DNA of 64,000 nt from Alcaligenaceae bacterium (lineage in GTDB: Bacteria; Pseudomonadota; Gammaproteobacteria; Burkholderiales; Burkholderiaceae_B), in contig JAUNUJ010000005.1 in NCBI GenBank assembly GCA_030538235.1, positions 1 to 64,000 of the forward strand, read 5' to 3'. The position numbers and the translations under genes are program-made. The notes below the pieces were generated by a model that was not told the DNA's origin, ran no database searches, and was given only the letters and a program-made list of their open reading frames with translations. Below are positions 10,812 to 20,212 of this stretch, one piece after another. Numbering within the stretch: the stretch's first letter is position 1; every line of letters starts with the position of its first letter.

Positions 10812-11891
10812 CTATAAATCGATGAACATGGAGTCGCCATAACTAAAAAAACGATAGCCTTGTTTAATCGCATGTTCATAGGTTTTTTTCATATTGTCCA
10901 GTCCCATTAGCGCGGAGACCAGCATCAAGAGAGTGGACTGCGGCAAATGGAAATTCGTAATCAGGGCATCAATCACTTTGAATTGATAGCCCGGGGTGAT
11001 AAATAAGCGTGTGTCACCTTGATGAGCCATTGGGCAACGCATCTCGTCAATCGTGCCAGCGAACTGTGCGGCTGATTCTAAGGCTCTAACACTGGTGGTG
11101 CCGACAGCAATCACGCGTGCACCGGCGGCACGGGCTGTTTTAATCGCCTCGACCACAGTCGCGTCCACCTCGTACCACTCGGCATGCATTATATGATCCT
11201 TAATTTCCTCTGTACGCACAGGTTGAAATGTTCCGGCCCCCACATGTAGGGTGACAAATGTTGTCTTGATACCTTTATCGGCTAACTGTGTTAATAACTC
11301 ATCATCAAAATGCAAACCAGCGGTAGGCGCGGCCACCGCCCCCGGAGTTTTAGCATAAACCGTTTGATAACGCTTGTCATCTTCGGTACCGGGGGGGTGA
11401 GTAATATAAGGTGGTAGCGGTGTTTCACCATGCTGATCGAGCAATGGTAGCAAGGCGTCAGAAAAAACCAATTCGTATAGCGCATCCTCGCGTCCTACCA
11501 CTTCTGCGCTGAAGCTATTGTCAGCGAAGTGCAGGATGGTATTGAGTTTTGGTGATTTACTGGCTTTGATATGTGCCAAGGCACGATTATCGTCAAGTAA
11601 ACGCTCGATTAATAGCTCAATCCTACCGCCGGTGCTTTTTTGTCCAAATAAGCGAGCCTTAATGACCTTCGTGTTATTAAATACCAAAAGATCGTTTGGC
11701 CTTAAGAATTGCATTAACTCAGTAAATTGATGGTCATGACAAAGACCCTGCGTATCAACGCGTAATAAGCGACTTTTATTGCGTTGCTCAGCCGGCGATT
11801 GGGCAATTAATTCTTCGGGTAATTCGTAATCAAAATCACTCAAACGCAAATTAGTGGGGAGTGAAGGAAGGTCTAAGGAATTTGTGCTCAT
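10812..11891 (-). CDS. queA: S-adenosylmethionine:tRNA ribosyltransferase-isomerase QueA
   Basis: Converts preQ1-34 tRNA to epoxyqueuosine tRNA using the ribosyl group of SAM. Family motifs include FDYELPEELIAQSPAEQR (N-terminus), GAVAAPTAGLHF, THVTLHVGAGTF-type (here FVTLHVGAGTFQPV) and ITNFHLPQSTLLMLVSA. Length 359 is normal. First gene of the minus-strand operon. Its upstream side (11892-12002) borders the accessory T6SS block. Confidence 0.97.
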   Translation of the reverse strand: MSTNSLDLPSLPTNLRLSDFDYELPEELIAQSPAEQRNKSRLLRVDTQGLCHDHQFTELMQFLRPNDLLVFNNTKVIKARLFGQKSTGGRIELLIERLLDDNRALAHIKASKSPKLNTILHFADNSFSAEVVGREDALYELVFSDALLPLLDQHGETPLPPYITHPPGTEDDKRYQTVYAKTPGAVAAPTAGLHFDDELLTQLADKGIKTTFVTLHVGAGTFQPVRTEEIKDHIMHAEWYEVDATVVEAIKTARAAGARVIAVGTTSVRALESAAQFAGTIDEMRCPMAHQGDTRLFITPGYQFKVIDALITNFHLPQSTLLMLVSALMGLDNMKKTYEHAIKQGYRFFSYGDSMFIDL

Positions 11892-12002
11892 GGTCTTTTT
11901 ATTGAGTAAAAAGCAATTATAAGCCGTCAGTTCTTAGGGAGTGGTTTCTGATGGGGGCGTGCTGTTTTTTTATAACTATGATTTGTAATTTTCTTGTCAT
12001 CT

Positions 12003-12791
12003 ATGGTGGCTAAGATTGAAAGTTCTGAGTTTCATTTCGTGGCTATGGAATATTTAATAAGTTTATTGATTTTTGTCGTCAGTCGTTGGTGGTTGTTTTT
12101 GCCACTGGTATTAGGCGTGTTTTACGTGCTGTATCATTTTCACTTGGTTTCGACTAAGAGTTATGGAGGGCTACTTACTGTATTTGTAATTTGTGCACTC
12201 GTATCAATTTTTTCTCGGATGATATTTGCTCCGGTGATTAACTATTACGGTAAGTTAGCTGTGGGTGAAGTCACTGCTTCAAGAGCAACGATGTTTTCGG
12301 ATGCCAGTTACGACACTGTATATTCAGTAAAGGCGACTTTTGAAGCAGAAGATGGTAGCAAAAAAAAGCTGAGTTATTGGGATAGCGTTCATCGAGTTTA
12401 TCCGGTATTTAAAGGCTATGGTATTCCCACGAGTGAAAAAAGCTTGTTTGTTTTGAAATACTTACCCTTGATGCACAGTGAGTTTGTTTTTATAGCCAAG
12501 TTTTCGGATAAAGATAAAAGGGACTTTTGTCCTTTGCTCAAAGACAAATTAAGCGAATTACAGGCAAAAAGTGAACTTTTGTCTATAGAAACAACTGAGT
12601 TTAATCAAGTTTTTTTTCATAACATGCCGATAGATGAACAAATGGCGTTGCAACGTAAAATTCGCCGAGGTAAAAACTTGACGGAAGCTGAACAAAGGAA
12701 AAAAGAACTTGATGAGCAAACTCATCGCGTTTTTAGAGAGATTGGTTTTCTAAAAATGACTGTGGAAAGTAGTGATTATTGTGATGAGTGA
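12003..12791 (+). CDS. Hypothetical membrane protein, DUF3592-like
   Basis: I do not recognise this protein with certainty. Two hydrophobic segments lie near the N-terminus (about residues 15-45 and 50-70), then a soluble region of about 190 residues. The middle (VYSVKATFEAEDGSKKKLSY to FVLKYLPLMHSEFVF) resembles DUF3592-type proteins, where a beta-rich domain ends in a V-x-YLP motif. The C-terminal third is charged and probably helical. No good ribosome-binding site marks the start: TTG 11994, ATG 12003 and ATG 12045 are all possible. AT-rich like the following T6SS genes and separated from vgrG by 504 nt. Its position suggests, but does not show, a role with that cassette. Confidence 0.65.
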   Translation: MVAKIESSEFHFVAMEYLISLLIFVVSRWWLFLPLVLGVFYVLYHFHLVSTKSYGGLLTVFVICALVSIFSRMIFAPVINYYGKLAVGEVTASRATMFSDASYDTVYSVKATFEAEDGSKKKLSYWDSVHRVYPVFKGYGIPTSEKSLFVLKYLPLMHSEFVFIAKFSDKDKRDFCPLLKDKLSELQAKSELLSIETTEFNQVFFHNMPIDEQMALQRKIRRGKNLTEAEQRKKELDEQTHRVFREIGFLKMTVESSDYCDE

Positions 12792-13295
12792 TAAGGCGAT
12801 TTGTTGAGGGGTTTTGTTGTGAGTTTTATTTATTAGCCTGCGTATTTCATTTGTCTCTTAGCGCTCGTATGCTTTTAGTGAAATATAAAACTCGCCTTCA
12901 TGCTGTCATAATTTTGTAATCATCTCGTCATTTTAAGTCAGTAGTATCAAAGGTTGTGGCTTTTATCTGTCACGACTTGGAACGTTAGGAAACTCTAAAA
13001 GCTTGTATCGTTTGCCTTACAGATTATTGTTGTTTACGTCGTCTGAAATTCTAAACTTATGAAAAGTAATTGATGTCGAATTCTGAGTCATATCTTTACT
13101 GGCACTCGCTCGGTCTGTAGATGAATAATGTGTTTTTTGTTAATGAGTGAAATTAGCTTTAGTCTTAAAAGCGTTTTTCTGATGAGAAAAATCACAGGGA
13201 CACGTGGTGCTATCCATTTGCTTGATAGTTAAATCGCGAAAAGTTAAATGAGTTTAAAAGTATCAGGAATAAATTTTTAATTAAAGGTATTAGGT
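12792..13295. other. 504-nt AT-rich non-coding leader upstream of vgrG
   Basis: No frame of convincing coding character on either strand and no repeats that I can see. It probably holds the vgrG promoter. The vgrG start is preceded by AAAGG and TAGG close to the ATG at 13296. Confidence 0.5.
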
Positions 13296-15731
13296 ATGGA
13301 TTTTCTGAATTTGCCATCAACTGATCGTCCCATTGTGGCTCACACAGCACTTGGTCCTCAGCTTGGTTTTTTAAGCCTAAAGGGTAATGAGGGGATTTCT
13401 GAGTTGTTCGAGTTTGATGTTGAGTTGGCTTCAGGCACCTTTATGTTGGATGTGCGCTCAATGTTAGGCACTGATTTGACAATTGAGATTGAAACCTCAG
13501 CGGGCGCGCCACGTTTCTTAAATGGTAAGGTAAGTGATTTTGAGTTGCTTGGGCGTGAGCGAACCAACTCCGGTTATTACTTATACCGAGCAGTTGTTCG
13601 TCCTGCTTTATGGTATTTGACTCAAGGCCAAGATAGTCGAATTTTCCAAAATAAAAATGTCCCCGCTATCTTGAAGAAAGTATTTGATCGTTATGGTTTT
13701 TCGGTTGAGTATAAGTTAAATGAAACTTACCGTGATTGGGAATACTGTGTGCAATATCAAGAATCTGATTTTAACTTTGTTAGCCGCTTGATGGAACACG
13801 AGGGGATTTATTACTACTTTTCTCATGATAATGGGCAGCACACCTTGATTTTGACCGATGATGTAATAACTCATCAAACTTTTCCGGGCTATGATGTGTT
13901 TACATATTACGATAGTCAGGGCAATATCGCTGCCGCTAGTGAGAGTGTTCTTAGCTGGCGACACCGTGCGGGTATGACCGCAGCTAAATATTCAGTGCTA
14001 GATTATGATTTCCGCAAACCGCAGGTTAAATTGGATGCATTGACTGCTGAGTCTTTGTCTGGTGATGATCCCAAAATAGAAATGTACGAATGGCAGGGTG
14101 GTTATCAAGAGCTAGACCACGCTGATCAGTATGCTCGTCTGCGCATGCAAGAGCTCAAGGTAAACCAAGAGCTCATTACTGCTGAGACCACAGTAAGAGG
14201 TGTCGCCCCTGGCTATTTGTTTACCTTACATAATCACCCACGCTTGGTAGAAAATCAAGAATACTTGGTAGTGAGTGCTGTTTATAAGATGTCCGTTGCC
14301 GGTTACTCAAGTGGCACAGATCGTCAGGATAGTTTCCAGGTTCTTTTGAATGCGATTCCTTCAAGTGTCCAATTTAGAGCGCCAAGAATCACTAAGCAAC
14401 CGAAAACCTCCGGTCCCCAGACTGCTAAGGTAGTGGGACCAACTGGCGAAGAGCTTTATACTGACAAGTTTGGTCGAATTAAAGCGCAATTCCATTGGGA
14501 TCGTGAGGGCAAGAGTGACGAAAATAGTTCTTGTTGGATTCGCGTATCCAGTCCATGGGCAGGTGGTGGCTTTGGCGGATTACAGCTGCCTCGTATCGGT
14601 GATGAGGTCGTAGTCGATTTTATCGGCGGCAACCCAGACCGCCCCATTGTTTTAGGTCGTGTGTATAACGCCAGCAATATGCCACCGGTTGATTTGCCGG
14701 TTGATGCCAATATTAGTGGTTTTAGAACACAGTCAGTTTTTGGGGATTCAAGCACTGAAAACCATTTATTGTTTATTGATAAATTGGGCCAAGAACTTGT
14801 TGATTTACGTGCCCAATACGACATGATCGTCAATGTACTCAACAATCTTGACATTATTGTAGGCAATAATCGAACCGAAAGTATTGGAGTAAACCTGAAA
14901 ACCACTGTTGGTGCAACTGAAGAGCGTGAAGTAGGGAGCGATCGAACGACAACAATCAACGGTTTGGAGACTGGCAACTTTAATGCGAGTCGCATTGAGA
15001 TAGTGACAGGTACACAAAACGTTGAGGTGACAGAAGATGACACTTTCATTGTAGGTGGTAGCCAGATTACTGATATTGGTGTCGATCATACTGAGACGAT
15101 AGGTGGGAACGATACGATTAATGTGACGGGAGCGCGCGAGGAGACGGTAACGGCAGGTGTGACTGAGACTTATGACACTCAGTATACGCAGACAATTAAT
15201 GGGCCGACCACACGTACCATTACAGGTCCCGTTATAGACACTATAACGGGAACTCATATCGATACAACAACTGGAGTAGTCATAAAAACGATAACAGGTC
15301 CTTTAATCGATGTGGTTAATGGATCTAGTTTGCGTTCTTATGAGGGTCCGATTATAGATAATTTAGAGGCATCATGGAATGTAACTGCGGCTGGAAATAT
15401 TACGTTTAAAGCCCCGAAAGTCAAGTTGGATGTTCCTTCTACGTTGTTTGAGAAGTTAAATATCAATCATAGATTTGGTGTTTATACGGGCTCTACGTTT
15501 GCATTTAAGACAGAGCAAACAGGCAAGGCGCATGCCATTGCCTTGTCTAAAAGTGACTGGGCTATTAAGAAAGAAGGTAAAGCTTTTATGTCCCGTTATG
15601 ACGATGCTATTAAACATCAGAAAAATATTCTCCAAGCACATAAAGCAATGATGAAACGAGACATACGGGCACTTAAAAACTCAAAAAACGGATTAGAGCT
15701 TGTTAAAAATGGTTTGAAAATTTTGGCGTAG
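13296..15731 (+). CDS. vgrG: Type VI secretion spike protein VgrG
   Basis: Trimeric spike that caps the Hcp tube of a T6SS. The N-terminal gp27-like region (about 1-365) has LFEFDVEL and VSRLMEHEGIYYYFSH. A gp5-type OB domain follows (about 372-470, with DKFGRIKAQFHWDREGK, SSPWAGGGFGG and GDEVVVDFIGGNPDRP). Next comes a beta-helix needle of repeated TGxxIDTITG-like units (about 520-700). The last ~105 residues are a lysine-rich, probably helical tail with no family I recognise and no toxin motif. 811 residues is longer than a plain VgrG (~600-700). Immediately followed by PAAR-like, DUF2169, pentapeptide and DUF3540 genes on the same strand. Confidence 0.96.
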   Translation: MDFLNLPSTDRPIVAHTALGPQLGFLSLKGNEGISELFEFDVELASGTFMLDVRSMLGTDLTIEIETSAGAPRFLNGKVSDFELLGRERTNSGYYLYRAVVRPALWYLTQGQDSRIFQNKNVPAILKKVFDRYGFSVEYKLNETYRDWEYCVQYQESDFNFVSRLMEHEGIYYYFSHDNGQHTLILTDDVITHQTFPGYDVFTYYDSQGNIAAASESVLSWRHRAGMTAAKYSVLDYDFRKPQVKLDALTAESLSGDDPKIEMYEWQGGYQELDHADQYARLRMQELKVNQELITAETTVRGVAPGYLFTLHNHPRLVENQEYLVVSAVYKMSVAGYSSGTDRQDSFQVLLNAIPSSVQFRAPRITKQPKTSGPQTAKVVGPTGEELYTDKFGRIKAQFHWDREGKSDENSSCWIRVSSPWAGGGFGGLQLPRIGDEVVVDFIGGNPDRPIVLGRVYNASNMPPVDLPVDANISGFRTQSVFGDSSTENHLLFIDKLGQELVDLRAQYDMIVNVLNNLDIIVGNNRTESIGVNLKTTVGATEEREVGSDRTTTINGLETGNFNASRIEIVTGTQNVEVTEDDTFIVGGSQITDIGVDHTETIGGNDTINVTGAREETVTAGVTETYDTQYTQTINGPTTRTITGPVIDTITGTHIDTTTGVVIKTITGPLIDVVNGSSLRSYEGPIIDNLEASWNVTAAGNITFKAPKVKLDVPSTLFEKLNINHRFGVYTGSTFAFKTEQTGKAHAIALSKSDWAIKKEGKAFMSRYDDAIKHQKNILQAHKAMMKRDIRALKNSKNGLELVKNGLKILA

Positions 15732-15766
15732 TATCTCATAAAAAAACTTTAAAGGTAAATATTGTT

Positions 15767-16150
15767 ATGTTTTCATGTTGTCAAGTTGGCGGTATTAGTG
15801 CCGGATTTCCTGATGTTTGTAAGACCCCTATTCCGCCCATACCGCATCCTAATGTGGGTATGGCTTTGATGACTGTGCCTATCCCTATTCAAGTGCTGAC
15901 TATTGGTGGTCCTAAGCACAATATGGCTAGTAAGAAGCCCATTACTTTGGCTGATACGGCCGGAGTGGGTGGAGGACTCATTTCACAACGCTTTGCAGCT
16001 AAGCATAGAGCTTTGTCAGGTGCTTTTACTTACATTTGCAAAGGAACACCCACCACTCGAGTCACTAGCTTTGGTATTACCAATAGTATGAATTGCCCAG
16101 ATATTGAGGCGTTTACTGTAAATTTTAAAGAATTAGTGCTTTGTGCATAG
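15767..16150 (+). CDS. PAAR-like protein (DUF4150)
   Basis: Small spike-tip protein that sharpens VgrG and usually carries or recruits an effector. The DUF4150 signature is clear: FPDVCKTPIPPIPHPNVGMA at about residues 14-33, then a glycine-rich segment (DTAGVGGGLISQ) and several Cys/His residues (C4, C5, C18, H27, a Cys near the end) that could hold zinc. At 127 residues it is only the PAAR-like domain, with no C-terminal toxin, unlike many DUF4150 effectors. It starts 35 nt after vgrG, so it is in the same operon. Confidence 0.85.
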   Translation: MFSCCQVGGISAGFPDVCKTPIPPIPHPNVGMALMTVPIPIQVLTIGGPKHNMASKKPITLADTAGVGGGLISQRFAAKHRALSGAFTYICKGTPTTRVTSFGITNSMNCPDIEAFTVNFKELVLCA

Positions 16151-16241
16151 CAAATCGAAATTACTCAGGTGATTGAGTGATGTTCCTTTCTATGGAGTTG
16201 GAGTGATTTCAATGCGAGTTTTTATTGGTGGTTTTTAGGGT

Positions 16242-19082
16242 ATGAGAGTAGTTAAGCCTTTAACTCAAAGTTTACTTCATCGAAAGTTTGATTATGATAA
16301 AAAAAGTTATGTATCTGTAGTTAGTGCTGTTCTTTTTGATTTTAAAACTCAAAAGCTCTGTTCGGAACAAGCGCTATGGAAGCATTTTGCTGAAGAGTGC
16401 TTAGCCCAATTTGACGTTGAAGTTCTTGATCTGATAGGTAAAAAGAAAACACCAGAGATAATAGTAAACGGCTATGCGTATGGTAAGTATGCTAAAGAGG
16501 GTAAAACTACCATTCAACTTAAACTTAATAATGTTTCTAAATGCTTAGATGTTTGGGGTGATCGTTATTGGATCGATGGCAAACCCTCTGTAGCTCAAAA
16601 GTTTGAGCGAGTTGCTATCAATTGGCAGAATGCTTATGGTGGGCTTGGGTATGACAAAAACCCTAAAGGTAAGGGACGAGACTACGTAGAAGTCGAAAAG
16701 TTAAAAGAAAAGCTGAAGTTAGTGCCTAACATTGAAAGCCCAACCAATCCAGTCTTAGTTGAAAGTGATGAGTACGAGCCTGTTACTTTTACAACATTAC
16801 CGATAGAGTACCCAGAGCGTAATAAGCTGATGGGCAGTTATGATGAGAAGTGGAGGCAGGAAGAGTTTCCTGGTTTGGCTAAAGATATTGATTGGGCATA
16901 TTTTAATCAGTCACCGATAGACCAACGCTTATCACAGCTTAAATCGGGGGATGAGGCGCTTTTTATTAATATGCATCCCGATAAGGCAGAACTGACCATG
17001 ACTATTCCTCCCATTGCGGCAAGAGCCTTTATTCGTTTAGTTAGAGATAGGGATAAAAAAGAAGATTTTTTGAAGCCGATTGATTTAAGTCTGACTAGTT
17101 TATGGGCATTTCCTCACTTAGAACAAGCTTTTTTAGTTTATGAAGGTGTATTTGAAATAGAGCGCTGGTTTTTTGTTGATGACATCGTATCAGAGTTAAT
17201 GGGGGCGATAGAGCATATAGACAGTCCTAAATCATTGAGTTATTACGAAGAGGTGTTTACATTACGAACTGATGAAAAATTATCTATGCATTATGCCTCT
17301 TTGGATACGCAGCTAGTCGATAAAAGATTTCTGTCTAGACCAGAGCGTATCCCTATCAGTGCTGCTTTAAAACACAAAATGAAGCGATTAGCGGGTGATC
17401 TGAAGTCCTTAGAAAAAAAGCATTTAATTGATAGATGTAAATATGGAGAGTTAAATCGAGAAGACCCCAGTCTTGCTATTGATGAGGATGAGCTGGATTA
17501 CGAGTCTTTACTAACAGAAGTGTTTGGTGATGGCGTTCAGTCGTTAGATGATATTTCTAAATGGCTAGATGTTGGGGTAGATATTGAAAAAGAAAATCAA
17601 AAGTTATTAGAAGAGGAGTTAAGAGAAAAGCCTTTTTGTCATCAAATGAGGGAGTTCAAACAAGAGTTAAAACAAGTGTCAGGAAAGCTAGAAAACGAGT
17701 CTTATCAGGTAACGAGAGAAGAATACATCAAAGCGCAATTAGAACATGAAAACTTCGTTAAAGAAGCCCGTTCCGATTCTAGTCAAAGTCTTAATGACCC
17801 AAATAGAGCATCACCAATACCTGAGGCAGCCCAAGAAAATAAGGAAATGCTAAAACAGCTAGACGGTTATGCACCTGAAGAGTTTGTGGCGTTTCAAAAC
17901 AATGGTTCGCTTCTTCCACCGAGAAAGTTTAATTTAATAGGCGATACTGATAGTGGCAATGAAGAAGCCGCCTCGGAATACTATGAAATATTTAATGAGA
18001 GTAATCGCAAAAAAAATAGTCTTATTGAGAAGGCAAGGTCTGATATTTTGAGTGCCCCTGCCGATTTTTTTGTCAACAAGGAAAAAGCTCAAGATTTTGA
18101 AATAGTATCTTTAGATTTTTTCCTTGGGGAGTCTGATAGTTTATTTAGTGGTTGTCGTTTTATTTTAAACACGAAAATAACGAATGATGAGTCCTACCAA
18201 GGAGCCAAAATTTATGACTTATTAGTGCTGGGCTGTCATTTTATTAATTGTGATTTTACTGAAGCACAATTAAGCGGAGTCGAATTTAAGCAGTGTACTT
18301 TCGAAAGATGTCAATTCGTAGGGACAGAGTTTGAACAAAGCTTTTTTGAAAATTGTGAGTTTGTTGGCTGTGAGCTTAAAGCAATTGAGTTTGATAAAAC
18401 AGCATTTAAATCAGTTGTGTTTCAAGTGTGTGCTATCGATTTATGCAGTTTTGATGTTTGCACAGTGACGCAAGTTGTTTTTCAAAACTCAACACTAGAT
18501 ATGACTGATTTTATACGTACTAGATTGTGGGCAGTTGAGTGGAACGCTTGTGTAATCAAACAGTTTGGTTTGACACTGGGGGTGCTTAATGACGTGCGAT
18601 TTAATCAAACAGAGATTGAGTCAATGTCAATTGTTGTCAATTCGTTGATAAAGCAACTTTATTTTATTAAAAGTCAATTATCTAAGATCTTCATAAAAGC
18701 ATCGACAAGGATTCAGGATCTTGTCATAGAGCAGAGTTCAGATAAAGAGTCTTCTTGGCGTGAATTATTTATTGAGAAGGCTTCTATTCACAAATCTCGG
18801 ATGGAAAATAATGATTTTTCTAAATCCTCATTTTTACATTCAACGTTTAAGGATGCTTCTTTTAAGGATTCTTTATGGATGAGTTCGATTGTAACCCAAG
18901 TGATGCTAGAAAATGTTGATTATGCTGAGGCAGTATTGATGGGATTCAGATCGGTAGATAGTTATTTTAAACATGTTTCATTTTTTGCGGCTGAACTTTC
19001 TTATATTGATATTGATCATCAAAGCGTATTTGATGATTGTTATCTTGAAAGAGCAAATACTATACCAAGCTTGAGGGGATAA
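16242..19082 (+). CDS. DUF2169 T6SS adaptor fused to pentapeptide repeats
   Basis: The N-terminal ~325 residues match DUF2169, an adaptor/chaperone family that loads PAAR-type effectors onto VgrG. The conserved DWAYFNQSPIDQRLSQL and GDEALFINMHPDK are at about 220-245. A charged, predicted helical linker with a coiled-coil tendency follows (about 330-600). From about 624 to 930 there are pentapeptide-like repeats (for example FKQCTF, CQFVGTEF, CEFVGCEL) that should form a right-handed quadrilateral beta-helix. At 946 residues it is much longer than stand-alone DUF2169 proteins. AT-rich codon use contrasts with the flanking housekeeping genes. Two nt separate its stop from the next pentapeptide gene. 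Confidence 0.85.
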   Translation: MRVVKPLTQSLLHRKFDYDKKSYVSVVSAVLFDFKTQKLCSEQALWKHFAEECLAQFDVEVLDLIGKKKTPEIIVNGYAYGKYAKEGKTTIQLKLNNVSKCLDVWGDRYWIDGKPSVAQKFERVAINWQNAYGGLGYDKNPKGKGRDYVEVEKLKEKLKLVPNIESPTNPVLVESDEYEPVTFTTLPIEYPERNKLMGSYDEKWRQEEFPGLAKDIDWAYFNQSPIDQRLSQLKSGDEALFINMHPDKAELTMTIPPIAARAFIRLVRDRDKKEDFLKPIDLSLTSLWAFPHLEQAFLVYEGVFEIERWFFVDDIVSELMGAIEHIDSPKSLSYYEEVFTLRTDEKLSMHYASLDTQLVDKRFLSRPERIPISAALKHKMKRLAGDLKSLEKKHLIDRCKYGELNREDPSLAIDEDELDYESLLTEVFGDGVQSLDDISKWLDVGVDIEKENQKLLEEELREKPFCHQMREFKQELKQVSGKLENESYQVTREEYIKAQLEHENFVKEARSDSSQSLNDPNRASPIPEAAQENKEMLKQLDGYAPEEFVAFQNNGSLLPPRKFNLIGDTDSGNEEAASEYYEIFNESNRKKNSLIEKARSDILSAPADFFVNKEKAQDFEIVSLDFFLGESDSLFSGCRFILNTKITNDESYQGAKIYDLLVLGCHFINCDFTEAQLSGVEFKQCTFERCQFVGTEFEQSFFENCEFVGCELKAIEFDKTAFKSVVFQVCAIDLCSFDVCTVTQVVFQNSTLDMTDFIRTRLWAVEWNACVIKQFGLTLGVLNDVRFNQTEIESMSIVVNSLIKQLYFIKSQLSKIFIKASTRIQDLVIEQSSDKESSWRELFIEKASIHKSRMENNDFSKSSFLHSTFKDASFKDSLWMSSIVTQVMLENVDYAEAVLMGFRSVDSYFKHVSFFAAELSYIDIDHQSVFDDCYLERANTIPSLRG

Positions 19083-19084
19083 GA

Positions 19085-20212
19085 ATGTTATCGAGCGAAG
19101 AGACAAGCAAGTTAATCGATAAACATATTATTGCTCCCATAGTTAACGGTGACAACCTTGAAAATCTTCATATTAAATCTTTGCTTTGGGAAAATAAGCA
19201 TATTTCAGGTGGTGAGTTTATAGAATGCATTTTTGAGAGTATTCACTTTAAAAGCGTCCACTTTGAGGAATGCTCTTTTGATGAGTGTGTTTTTATCGAT
19301 TGTACTTGGGAAGACAGTTTTTGGACTGAGGTGGGTTTTACTTTCAGTCGTTTGAAACATTGTACATTCAGAAGCTCTAAATTAGTTGATGTGGACTTTA
19401 CCGTTTGCGCCCTTGTTGATGGGTTATTCGAAAAGTGTTCAATTGATACGATGGATTTTATGGACTGTCAGGAGTTTTCAGTGAAGGTAGTCGAATGTCA
19501 TTTAGAGACATCGAGTATTTTAGGTTTATCGGAAAGCGACAAAAAAGGTTACCCAAAGCATCCTATGCATGAGTTTGAAAGTCCATATCATTATTTTGAA
19601 ACTGAAAATTGCACCTCTAGACATTTGGTTTTATTTAAATACGATTTTAATCATTGGGTTATTAAAAATTGTCAGCATAGAAACTTGATTGCATTGTGGA
19701 GTGAGGCTGCTGCCTACGATTTTAGCAATACCGACTTAACGATGAGTCAATTTACTGAGTCAAATCTAGCAGGTGCTAATTTTGCTAATTCTAAAGTTGA
19801 TCAATGTAGCTTTATTGGTTGTGATTTAAATGGCGCTAACTTTACTTCTGCTTCACTCAACTATGCTTTACTACTGAAAACGCAACTTGTCAATTCAAGT
19901 TTTCAAGGTGCTCAAATGTTTGGTGCTAATATGAGCGAATCCAATGCGAGACGATCCGATTTTAGTCATGCTTATTTGGAAATGGCAAACATGTCCAAGG
20001 GAGTTTTTACGGACTGTAACTTTCACAGTGCCACCATGAGATATACCGACTTCAGTTATGCGGATATTAGCAAGGCAGATTTTACTAAAGGCAGCTTTTA
20101 TTATTCAAGACATCAATCCACGGTCGATACTCAGACAAAATACAGTAATAAGTCCGGCATTATGGATGAAGATCCTCAACAGTTGAAGGCAGATTTATGG
20201 TTAGAAAGTTAA
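19085..20212 (+). CDS. Pentapeptide-repeat protein of the T6SS cassette
   Basis: 375-residue protein made almost wholly of A(D/N)LXX-type pentapeptide repeats in two blocks. The first (about 45-135) is Cys/Phe-rich (CSFDECVF, CTFRSSKLVDVDF). The second (about 215-345) is canonical (SNLAGANFANSK, CDLNGANFTSA, FGANMSESNARRSDF). A non-repeat insert separates them (about 135-215). No enzyme motif. Genes of this type accompany DUF2169 and DUF3540 in VgrG cassettes; their function is not established. The start is 2 nt after the DUF2169 gene and the stop overlaps the DUF3540 gene by 16 nt, indicating translational coupling. Confidence 0.85.
   Translation: MLSSEETSKLIDKHIIAPIVNGDNLENLHIKSLLWENKHISGGEFIECIFESIHFKSVHFEECSFDECVFIDCTWEDSFWTEVGFTFSRLKHCTFRSSKLVDVDFTVCALVDGLFEKCSIDTMDFMDCQEFSVKVVECHLETSSILGLSESDKKGYPKHPMHEFESPYHYFETENCTSRHLVLFKYDFNHWVIKNCQHRNLIALWSEAAAYDFSNTDLTMSQFTESNLAGANFANSKVDQCSFIGCDLNGANFTSASLNYALLLKTQLVNSSFQGAQMFGANMSESNARRSDFSHAYLEMANMSKGVFTDCNFHSATMRYTDFSYADISKADFTKGSFYYSRHQSTVDTQTKYSNKSGIMDEDPQQLKADLWLES

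Noticed and set aside
14456-15257. Long antisense frames inside vgrG
   Set aside because: They arise from the repetitive beta-helix codons of vgrG; low-complexity translations and no start signals.
15903-16091. Frame overlapping the PAAR-like gene
   Set aside because: Out-of-frame shadow; the DUF4150 reading is clear.
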